Shown piece by piece: positions 14,250 through 20,895 of a stretch of 20,895 nucleotides of DNA (position 1 is its first letter; the number at the start of each line of letters is the position of its first letter). The stretch is from a bacterium UBA2214 (GTDB lineage: Bacteria > Zhuqueibacterota > Zhuqueibacteria > Residuimicrobiales > Residuimicrobiaceae): assembly GCA_002327255.1 (NCBI GenBank), contig DCUM01000211.1:1-20895 (forward strand), read 5' to 3'. Both the position numbers and the translations under genes were made by a program. The notes under the pieces were generated by a model. The model searched no databases. It worked only from the letters and a program-made list of their open reading frames with translations, and had not been told where the DNA came from.

Positions 14250-16334
14250 CTAATAGACGATATCGAAAATGATCATGAGATCATAGAGATCAAAATCGCC
14301 GTCCACATCCATGTCACCGCTCAAGAGTTCGGCGGGGGTCATGGGGGTGCCGCGTTTGAGCAGAATATCCACGCCGCGGTCGATGTCCAGCGTGGTGACG
14401 GCGCCGCTGCTGTTGATATCGCCCTTCAAGACATAATAGAATTTGCCGGGGACCAGGGTCGGCACCACCGGATTATTGTTGGCGTCGGCGACCGTGACAT
14501 CGGTGAGGATGATATCGGAATTGGTGCCGACCGTCGCGCCCGCCGAGACGTCATAGTTGATCTGGATGACGGCACCGCTGCCGACCGGGATCAAGCCACC
14601 CGACATGTGCACCACGAACACGGTGAGATGCGTGCCATTGTCGACCTTGGTGACGCTGAAACCCGAGGCTCTGCCGACGGGCAGCACATCCATGGCGGTG
14701 AGGTTGTTGGGTGAATCGTTGACCCGGAACGAAAAACCGCGCACATTGGTGAGATTGTCCATCCAGATGGTGAGACGATTGTTGGCCGATCCGGGCTGGC
14801 CGCTGCTGTTTTGGGCGGTCAGACCCACCAGCGCGGAGATGGAGAAATTGTTATCGCTCATATCCGTCGGCAGTCCATCCGATGCGTCCTCGACGCGAAT
14901 ACGCGCCGCCGTGGTCATCTGCCCGGGAACGGTCCAGAGGAAAAGGCCGTTATTGGTGGCGCTGGACGAAATCAAAGTCCATGACACGCCCGCATCGATG
15001 GAGTAATAGATGCGGACAAAGGGAATTTCGGCGGCGCCGGGGCCGCTCCAGCGAATTTCCTGCTGCGTGCCGATCAACCAGTTCTCACCGCCGTTGGGCG
15101 TGGTGATGCGCAGATCGGGCGGCGGGGGAGCGATCTGGAAATCCGCATTGCTGACATCCACGGGATCGCCGTCGGCGGCATCGGAGATGCGAATCCGGCA
15201 CAACGAAGAAGTGGTCGAGGGCAGAATCCAGGTGTAACTGCCGTTGTTGGCTGTTGATGCCACCACCTGACTGTAGTTCGACCCGCCATCCAGGGATAAT
15301 TCAATTTTCACATTGCCACTGTACACCGTGGCCGTCCAGGTGATGGTCTGCGTCGAGCCCGCATACCAGGACTCACCGCCGTTGGGACTGGTGACGCGCA
15401 GTTCCACCGGCTCGGGTGCGATGGTGAAATTGGCATTGCTCATATCGGTGGGATTGCCGTCGCCGGCATCGGAGATGCGAATCCGGCACGTCGTCGACGG
15501 CGAATTGGGAACCGTCCATGCATAACTGCCCGTATTGGGGAGCGAGGCGGCGACGGTGCTCCAGGTCGATCCGCCGTTGACGGAGAGATCGATCTTGACA
15601 TTGTCGGTAAAGTTGGCATAGGTCCAGGTGATCGTGCGTGCGGAATTGGCGAACCAGGACTCGCCGCCGTTGGGAGAAGTTACCGTGATGCTCGGAATGG
15701 GGACGGCTGGGACATAGCCCTTGACGGTGAAATCGTCGATATTATTGTTGCGCTGCCCGTAGAGGGCGACGCCGCAGTAAAGCTCCGTGCCATTGCCGTA
15801 GCTCTTGGCGGCATCCGTCAACTTGCCATCCTGAACGCCATTGATATAGAGCGTAAATTGGTGGCCGGCCGTCAGTTTGGCGATGGCGACCTTGATGATA
15901 TCCCCTGGTTTGGGATTCGACAAGGTCGGGCCCACCGAAGCGACGACGATATCGCGCTTGATGATGCCGCCGATGATCGGGTGAAGATCGATATTGCCGT
16001 AGCGGCGCAGGACAAAATAGCCGGTCAACAGGGTGCGGTCGTACATGGCGATCACACCACCCGAATTGGCCCCTTCGACATCACCGGTGGTCGCCCACTT
16101 GAACGACACCTCGGTGGCGTTGATCAGCGGGAGGTAGATGGCGTAAAAATTCCACCCCGCCTCGGTGGAAATGTTGTCCAGCGTATTGCTGACAATCTGA
16201 TAAGGGGCATCAGCACTCCAATCGGCGCCGAGGGTGGTACGGTTAAAGTTATCGACCTGGGTTGTTTGTGACGAGGCGCTGAGAACGGCCCCCAGCACGA
16301 TGACCATGCTCCAGGAAAGATATCGTCTTTTCAT
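14250..16334 (-). CDS. Secreted lectin-like / KNH-repeat / cohesin / dockerin protein (three KNH repeats)
   Basis: Protein of 694 residues. A signal peptide (about 1-22) is followed by a concanavalin/laminin-G-like domain (about 27-205, VDNFNRTTLGADW to RNNNIDDFTVKG), three KNH/Kre9-type repeats each opening with (T/S)PNGGE(S/N)W (about 215-306, 312-402, 408-500), a cohesin-like module (about 503-630) and a dockerin (about 638-694). The dockerin has two calcium loops, DINSSGAVTTLD and DMDVDGDFDLYD, and the protein stops inside the second helix (FDIVY), so there is no T9SS tail. No catalytic motif is seen, which suggests a binding or structural role. The open frame extends to a TTG at 16346, but the ATG at 16332-16334 fits the signal peptide better. 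It is a paralogue of the next gene upstream. Confidence 0.83.
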   Translation of the reverse strand: MKRRYLSWSMVIVLGAVLSASSQTTQVDNFNRTTLGADWSADAPYQIVSNTLDNISTEAGWNFYAIYLPLINATEVSFKWATTGDVEGANSGGVIAMYDRTLLTGYFVLRRYGNIDLHPIIGGIIKRDIVVASVGPTLSNPKPGDIIKVAIAKLTAGHQFTLYINGVQDGKLTDAAKSYGNGTELYCGVALYGQRNNNIDDFTVKGYVPAVPIPSITVTSPNGGESWFANSARTITWTYANFTDNVKIDLSVNGGSTWSTVAASLPNTGSYAWTVPNSPSTTCRIRISDAGDGNPTDMSNANFTIAPEPVELRVTSPNGGESWYAGSTQTITWTATVYSGNVKIELSLDGGSNYSQVVASTANNGSYTWILPSTTSSLCRIRISDAADGDPVDVSNADFQIAPPPPDLRITTPNGGENWLIGTQQEIRWSGPGAAEIPFVRIYYSIDAGVSWTLISSSATNNGLFLWTVPGQMTTAARIRVEDASDGLPTDMSDNNFSISALVGLTAQNSSGQPGSANNRLTIWMDNLTNVRGFSFRVNDSPNNLTAMDVLPVGRASGFSVTKVDNGTHLTVFVVHMSGGLIPVGSGAVIQINYDVSAGATVGTNSDIILTDVTVADANNNPVVPTLVPGKFYYVLKGDINSSGAVTTLDIDRGVDILLKRGTPMTPAELLSGDMDVDGDFDLYDLMIIFDIVY

Positions 16335-16380
16335 AGTTTTACCCAAAAATAACAGATGCGTCCCAAGATGCGGAATCAGA

Positions 16381-16400
16381 GGGGAAGGCGCACCTTCCCC
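16381..16400 (-). other. Perfect hairpin between the two paralogous genes
   Basis: GGGGAAGG and CCTTCCCC form an 8-bp stem around the 4-nt loop CGCA, in the 74-bp gap between the two lectin/dockerin genes. No T-tract follows in the transcribed direction. A stability, pausing or processing role is more likely than termination. Confidence 0.6.
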
Positions 16401-16408
16401 AGAGCCTT

Positions 16409-18187
16409 TTAATAAACGATATCGAAAATCGCCATGAGATCAAACAAATCTACATCGCCGTCATGATCGATATCCCCACACAGCAACTCGTACTCTGATG
16501 CGGCTGCACCGCGTTTGAGAACGAGATCGGCCGCGCGATCGATATCCAGCTGATCAACGGTGCCACTGGCATCCAGATCGCCCGTTTTGATGTAATGAAA
16601 TTTTCCCTGCACCAGTTCCGGAACGACCAGATCGCTGTTGCCATCGCTGATCGTAACCGTGGAGAGGTCCATGGTTGAGAAGGAACCCAGGGTGGCGGCA
16701 GAAGCGACATCATAGGAAATCTGCAGAATGGTGCCGCTGCCCACCGGAATGATGCCGCCCGACATGTGGACCACAAAGACGGTCACCGAAGTGCCATTGT
16801 CCGATTTGACGACGGTGAAACCGGAAGCGCGGCCGGTGGCCACCACATTCATCGCCGTCAAATTGTTGGGACTGTCGGTCAGCTTGAAGGATACGCCGCG
16901 GATGTTGGTGAGGTTGTCGAGCCAGATATTGACGACATTGCCGGCCGAACCGGGTTGACCACTCGAATCCTTGACATGCAGCGTCACCAGCGAAGAGATG
17001 GAAAATGCTCCATCGCTGACGTCTGAGGGCATGCTGTCCATCGCATCACTGATGCGGATCAATCCCTGCGTGGTGATGGGCGCCGGCAGGGTCCACATGA
17101 AGGAGCCGTCGTTGGGCGTGCTGGTGATGATGGTATTCCAGGTGATGCCGTTATTGTTCGAATATTCGAGCTTGACATTGGGAATGATGCTGGACGCCGT
17201 CCAGCGAATTTCCTGCTGGCTGTTAATGACCCAATTTTCACCGCCATTGGGCGAGACGACGCGGATGTCTTCGGTCTCCGGCTCGATGGAAAAGTTGGCG
17301 TTGGAGATGTCAAAGGGGACGCCATCGCTGGCATCCTTGACACGGACGCGGCAGGTGGTGGACGGCGTCACCGGCAGGGTCCAGGTATAGGAACCGGTAT
17401 TGCTGGTGGAAGAGGTTATGGTCGTCCAGTTCGTTCCGCCATTCAAAGAGTACTCGAGCGCCACATTGCCGGTGAAATCCGCGTTGCTCCAGGTGATGGC
17501 GTGTGAAGAATTGGTGAGCCAGACTTCGCCGCCATTGGGCGAGGTCACGGTGATCGACTGTGCTTTCACCGTAAAATCATCGATATTGTTATTGCGGTTG
17601 CCATAGAGGGAGATGCCGGCATAATAAGTCGCCGGTATGGCGGGCCGGGTCGAGCGGTTATCCTTGACGGTATTATCGAGGACACCGTTCAGATAAAAAT
17701 CAAAATAGTAGGCGGTCGCATCGGTGCGGAAAACGATTTTGACCACATTGCCCGGCGCCGGAGTCGGCTGGGTTGGATTAGCCGTCGAAATCAGCACCGT
17801 GCGGTCCACATTACCCCCGACAATGGGGTGCAAATCGATGCTGCCATAGCGGCGCATGATAAAATAGCCGTTTGCCGTGACGCTGTTGGCATCCAGAAGC
17901 ATGGCGAATCCGCCCGAGTTGACGCCTTCGGCATCGCCGCTGGCGGCCCATTTGAAAGAGACCTCAAACGGATTTTGCACCACATTGAATAAGGCGAGAA
18001 AATTCCAGGTCGCGGTGGTGGCCGTGTTATCCAGGGTGTTGCTCACGATTACATATTCAGGATCAGCCGTCCAGTTGGGTCCCAGCGTCGCACGATCGAA
18101 ATTATCGACCGTTTGCGCAACCCCGGGAAGCGCGGACAGTGCCAGGCTCCAAATGATTAAAATGATAAATGCCCTACAAGATCTCAT
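16409..18187 (-). CDS. Secreted lectin-like / KNH-repeat / cohesin / dockerin protein (two KNH repeats)
   Basis: Protein of 592 residues with the same plan as its downstream paralogue but with one KNH repeat fewer. It has a signal peptide (about 1-25, ending LPGVAQ), a concanavalin/laminin-G-like domain (about 26-208, VDNFDRATLGPNW to RNNNIDDFTVK), KNH repeats (about 211-302 and 307-398), a cohesin-like module (about 400-530) and a dockerin (about 536-592) with loops DLDASGTVDQLD and DIDHDGDVDLFD. Both loops keep all calcium-ligand positions. It ends FDIVY like its sister, with no T9SS tail. The open frame reaches 18226, but AGAGGA eight bases before the ATG at 18185-18187, and the signal peptide, favour the shorter form. 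A binding role on polysaccharide or a surface is inferred. Confidence 0.83.
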   Translation of the reverse strand: MRSCRAFIILIIWSLALSALPGVAQTVDNFDRATLGPNWTADPEYVIVSNTLDNTATTATWNFLALFNVVQNPFEVSFKWAASGDAEGVNSGGFAMLLDANSVTANGYFIMRRYGSIDLHPIVGGNVDRTVLISTANPTQPTPAPGNVVKIVFRTDATAYYFDFYLNGVLDNTVKDNRSTRPAIPATYYAGISLYGNRNNNIDDFTVKAQSITVTSPNGGEVWLTNSSHAITWSNADFTGNVALEYSLNGGTNWTTITSSTSNTGSYTWTLPVTPSTTCRVRVKDASDGVPFDISNANFSIEPETEDIRVVSPNGGENWVINSQQEIRWTASSIIPNVKLEYSNNNGITWNTIITSTPNDGSFMWTLPAPITTQGLIRISDAMDSMPSDVSDGAFSISSLVTLHVKDSSGQPGSAGNVVNIWLDNLTNIRGVSFKLTDSPNNLTAMNVVATGRASGFTVVKSDNGTSVTVFVVHMSGGIIPVGSGTILQISYDVASAATLGSFSTMDLSTVTISDGNSDLVVPELVQGKFHYIKTGDLDASGTVDQLDIDRAADLVLKRGAAASEYELLCGDIDHDGDVDLFDLMAIFDIVY

Positions 18188-18232
18188 CGCTAATTCCTCT
18201 CGTTTAAAGTGAATCCTCTCAAACACCGGTAA

Positions 18233-19639
18233 TCACTTTGTGACGGCCAATTTTTTGGTAAGCACGACGTTGTCGGCAGTCATTTTGTAAAAGTAGACGC
18301 CGGAAGAAACATAGCTCCCTGCATCATCCCTTCCATCCCAATTCACTGTGTATCTTCCCGGAGCCCTGCGAAGATCTTCAAGGGTTCTCACGACCTGACC
18401 CTGAGCATTATAGATGATGAGACGCACATCGGCGCCGCCCTTTTGCAGCGACGGTACTTCATAGGTAATCCTGGTCGACATATTGAAAGGATTGGGCGTA
18501 TTTTGCATCAGCGCAAAAGAGCCCGGCGCGGTGGTGATGGTGGTGGTGGATTGGCCATAGAGCGCCTGAATCTTGCTGCCGCCCATGGTGCCCGCCAGTG
18601 CCGAGGTGATGTCCAGTTTTTCCGGTGCGCCCAAAGGCTCGGCAATGGTCACCGGCAGTTGCAGCACGGTGCCTTCGCCCGCCGGCAGCGGCTCCCCCGT
18701 CAAACTGTACAGCAAAACAGTGACCTGGTCACCCTTTGCATGGATCGCCACAGACATGTTTTTGCTTAAATCCGTCATCCGGGGCTGCGCGATCATGAAA
18801 CGGCGGGAATCCAGCTTGAAGGAGAACTGCAGACCACTCACCGGCACATCGCTTTTCACGGTCATGGGAACGGCTACTTCCCCTTTAAAATTTGACGGCA
18901 GGGAAGGAATCAGCAATTCAGCGCTCCCGGACGCTTCGGTTTCATGATCATCCGCCATTCTCGGCGTCGCGGCGACCGCCAGGTCAATGGCCAGCGAGAT
19001 ATCCACCACATCGATGACCTTGTCGCTGTTCAGATCACCCGCCCAGCGTTCATATTCACTCGGAGTCGGCGCACGGTTCAGGGCGATATCGATGAGGCGT
19101 AAAACATCGAAGAGATTGATGCTGCCATCAAACTTGACATCGCCTTTGGTGCCATACCAGAAAAAACCATTCTTGGTGTACACGGTAACCGCCTGATTGG
19201 TGAGGCCCGCGACGCGAACACTATCCAGAGAGAGGGTCGCTTTCGATCCACCCGGCGCCGCAGCGTCTACGCTCACCGTCAGATTGGCAATGGTGCCCGT
19301 CCCGGCCGCGATCATCGGTGTCGTGCCATCCGTGGGGAACATGAGAATTTTCACCGTCCCACCTACCGCAGTCATCTCCGCACGATACCCCGAGGCGCGC
19401 GACGTGCCCACAACACCCGTAACGGTCAGGGAATCGGGAACATCTTTTACCTTGAAAAGCAATGCCTTGATGGGCGTGACATTGCGCAGATTAATCGGTA
19501 TGATGTGCCCGCTTGTTCCCGGCAAACCACTGCTGCTGCCTACCGATAATGTGTCGCCAACCGCAGCCCAGGAAACGCTGACCATGACGAACAGCGCCAC
19601 GACCACCAGCAGGGTGGGGTTTTGAGATGAAGACTTCAT
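18233..19639 (-). CDS. Secreted cohesin-dockerin-cohesin protein with T9SS sorting tail (candidate anchor/scaffold)
   Basis: Protein of 468 residues: signal peptide (about 1-26), first cohesin-like module (about 30-155, VGSSSGLPGTSGH to GTGTIANLTVSVD), a dockerin in the middle (about 165-223), a second, more diverged cohesin-like module (about 240-370), and a T9SS type A tail (about 379-468, MQNTPNPFNMST to AGSYVSSGVYFYKM). The dockerin loops are DVKFDGSINLFD and DLNSDKVIDVVD. The first has lysine at a ligand position and the second has lysine in place of the conserved glycine, so calcium binding may be weaker. GGAGG five bases before the ATG at 19637-19639 fixes the start. It is the first gene of the four-gene operon and is well placed to be the anchor that the others dock to. 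No catalytic motif is seen. Confidence 0.83.
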   Translation of the reverse strand: MKSSSQNPTLLVVVALFVMVSVSWAAVGDTLSVGSSSGLPGTSGHIIPINLRNVTPIKALLFKVKDVPDSLTVTGVVGTSRASGYRAEMTAVGGTVKILMFPTDGTTPMIAAGTGTIANLTVSVDAAAPGGSKATLSLDSVRVAGLTNQAVTVYTKNGFFWYGTKGDVKFDGSINLFDVLRLIDIALNRAPTPSEYERWAGDLNSDKVIDVVDISLAIDLAVAATPRMADDHETEASGSAELLIPSLPSNFKGEVAVPMTVKSDVPVSGLQFSFKLDSRRFMIAQPRMTDLSKNMSVAIHAKGDQVTVLLYSLTGEPLPAGEGTVLQLPVTIAEPLGAPEKLDITSALAGTMGGSKIQALYGQSTTTITTAPGSFALMQNTPNPFNMSTRITYEVPSLQKGGADVRLIIYNAQGQVVRTLEDLRRAPGRYTVNWDGRDDAGSYVSSGVYFYKMTADNVVLTKKLAVTK

Positions 19640-19750
19640 CACTTCCTCCATTCATTAAACTTGAAATTTTTCACAATCTTGCATTCGAGAGCGAGAAGCA
19701 GGTGCCAATCTTGATGCCGTTCAGTGCAATAGAAGCCGGATTGTCTCTCT

Positions 19751-19778
19751 ATGATACGATAAACTCAGCACAATACAA
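19751..19778 (-). promoter_or_regulatory. Probable promoter of the cohesin/dockerin operon
   Basis: On the minus strand, TTGTAT (19773-19778) and TATCAT (19751-19756) are spaced by 16 bp, giving a leader of about 105 nt before the ATG at 19639. Consensus match by eye only. Confidence 0.4.
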
Positions 19779-20013
19779 ATCCTTCACTTTTCAGCTGGAA
19801 CGACTGCCTTCCCTCTCGTTGTTCGTGCCGGATTTGCAGGCTTTATCTAATTGTTTTTATTGTCTTGATAATTTAGAAGAACAATCAGTAAACAATGTGC
19901 GTCACGGTCCCAAGTCGCTCGTGCTCTTTCACAATCCTTTATGCAACTGTTATGCCATTTTTCGTCCGCCCCTTTGAAGAAACGGCGAAATGCCCTGCCA
20001 AACTGATTTTTTC

Positions 20014-20042
20014 TTGTTTGGAAGCGCTTTTATTCGTATCTT
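20014..20042 (+). promoter_or_regulatory. Probable promoter of the glucan phosphorylase gene with LacI/cre-like operator
   Basis: TTGTTT (20014-20019) and TATCTT (20037-20042) are spaced by exactly 17 bp, about 40 nt upstream of the start codon. Inside the spacer TGGAAGCGCTTTTA (20019-20032) contains the perfect palindrome AAGCGCTT and agrees at 12 of 14 positions with the cre consensus TGWAANCGNTNWCA. A LacI-family repressor bound there would block the promoter, which fits sugar control of glycogen use. The regulator is not in the window. Confidence 0.55.
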
Positions 20043-20086
20043 TCTGGACATTCTTGTCAGATCGACACCATTGTAAGAGGAACCTT

Positions 20087-20895
20087 ATGCCCTTCACCAT
20101 GCAAAAATACAGAGTGGTCCCCTCGCTTCCCGAGGAACTGATCGCCTTGCGGGATTTGGCTTATAATCTCTACTGGACCTGGGATCACGATATCCGCAAT
20201 CTCTTCAGGCGGCTGGATCGGGATTTATGGGAGAGCTGCGGCCATAATCCCGTCCTGCTCCTGGGCAGTATCGACCAACGCAAACTCGAAATGCGCGCCA
20301 AAGACGATGGTTACCTCTCCCACCTCCAGCGCGCGCGTACCACTTTGGAGAACTACCTCTCCCGGAAAAGCTGGTTCGAAAAGAACCACAGCAAACAGGC
20401 CTCTTTCCGCATCGCCTACTTTTCCATGGAATACGGCATCACAGAAGGACTTCCCATGTATTCCGGAGGTCTGGGCGTTTTATCGGCCGACCATCTCAAG
20501 TCAGCCAGCGACCTCGGCATTCCCCTGATTGGCGTCGGACTGCTCTATCAAAAAGGCTACTTTCATCAATATCTCTCCAAAGACGGCTGGCAGCAGGAAC
20601 TCTATCCTGAAAATGATTTCTATAATATGCCCCTCAAACAGGAATATGACCAGGACGGCAAACCGTTATTCGTAACCGTCGAGTTCCTCAACCGCACGAT
20701 ACACATCCAGATCTGGCGCGCCCAGATCGGCCGCGTGCCGCTCTATCTCCTCGATACCAACGTGCCGGAAAATACACCGGAAGACCAGGACATCACCGAT
20801 TCTCTCTATGGTGGCGATGAAGAGATGCGCATCAAACAGGAGATCGTTCTCGGGATCGGCGGTCTGCGGGCACTGGAACGGCTCAACTTGCGCCC
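20087..20895 (+). CDS. glgP: Alpha-glucan (glycogen) phosphorylase, 5' part, cut by the window edge
   Basis: The first 269 codons of a GT35 alpha-glucan phosphorylase, which releases glucose-1-phosphate from glycogen or maltodextrin in the cytoplasm using PLP. The N-terminal 100 or so residues (LRDLAYNLYWTWDHDIRNLF, LWESCGHNPVLLL) match the DUF3417 domain of the shorter bacterial/archaeal phosphorylase type. Then come IAYFSMEYGITEGLPMYSGG, LGVLSADHLKSASDLGIP and GVGLLYQKGYF, which form the start of the catalytic domain. The PLP lysine and the C-terminal half lie beyond the edge. AAGAGG six bases before the ATG fixes the start; a second ATG four codons on is less well placed. Codon use looks like that of its neighbours. 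Confidence 0.93.
   Translation, partial: MPFTMQKYRVVPSLPEELIALRDLAYNLYWTWDHDIRNLFRRLDRDLWESCGHNPVLLLGSIDQRKLEMRAKDDGYLSHLQRARTTLENYLSRKSWFEKNHSKQASFRIAYFSMEYGITEGLPMYSGGLGVLSADHLKSASDLGIPLIGVGLLYQKGYFHQYLSKDGWQQELYPENDFYNMPLKQEYDQDGKPLFVTVEFLNRTIHIQIWRAQIGRVPLYLLDTNVPENTPEDQDITDSLYGGDEEMRIKQEIVLGIGGLRALERLNLR

Larger units (their letters stand above)
19640..20086. other. Divergent intergenic region
   Basis: This 447-bp stretch between the cohesin/dockerin operon and the phosphorylase gene is more AT-rich than the genes around it. It carries one candidate promoter for each side, listed separately, and the ribosome sites of both genes. A 116-codon frame across its left part is not credible as a gene. 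I see no RNA gene or mobile element. Confidence 0.7.

Noticed and set aside
19627..19977. 116-codon open frame on the plus strand in the divergent region
   Set aside because: It overlaps the start of the cohesin/dockerin operon and its probable promoter, has only a weak GGTGGGG far upstream, and matches no family I know. A real small protein cannot be fully excluded.

Overview
The window looks like part of a chromosome from an uncultivated bacterium of the Fibrobacteres-Chlorobi-Bacteroidetes (FCB) superphylum, perhaps a KSB1- or Calditrichota-type lineage. This rests on three proteins with C-terminal Ig-like sorting tails of the type IX secretion (T9SS)/FlgD kind, a gingipain-type PorU-like peptidase, and cohesin/dockerin surface proteins in a moderately GC-rich genome. 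The phylum is an inference, because no rRNA or other marker gene is present.

Left part, all on the minus strand (28-9395): reading in the direction of transcription, pbpC (penicillin-binding protein 1C), then rseC with a long possible leader, then a PorU-like C25 cysteine peptidase 33 bp downstream of rseC and ending in a strong intrinsic terminator, then transketolase with its own promoter. The 3' end of transketolase runs into a 15-16 bp tandem repeat array that touches the window edge.

Middle part, plus strand (9690-13188): a fold-type I PLP aminotransferase, a secreted C69-family peptidase with a TTG start and an N-terminal-nucleophile cysteine placed at the predicted signal-peptide cleavage site, and a small DUF5698/DUF2179 membrane protein. 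This cluster converges on the next operon at a hairpin whose U-tract serves the minus strand.

Right part, minus strand (13430-19639): a tight four-gene operon. Every product has a signal peptide and at least one cohesin-like module. Three also have a dockerin and two have a T9SS-type tail. The first gene encodes cohesin-dockerin-cohesin-tail, the next two encode lectin-like domain, two or three KNH/Kre9 repeats, cohesin and dockerin, and the last encodes cohesin-tail. A self-contained cell-surface assembly system is the most interesting reading of the window. The PorU-like peptidase could process the tailed members, but that link is inferred.

Right edge, plus strand (20087 onward): the 5' part of an alpha-glucan (glycogen) phosphorylase, behind a clear promoter whose spacer carries a LacI/cre-like palindrome.
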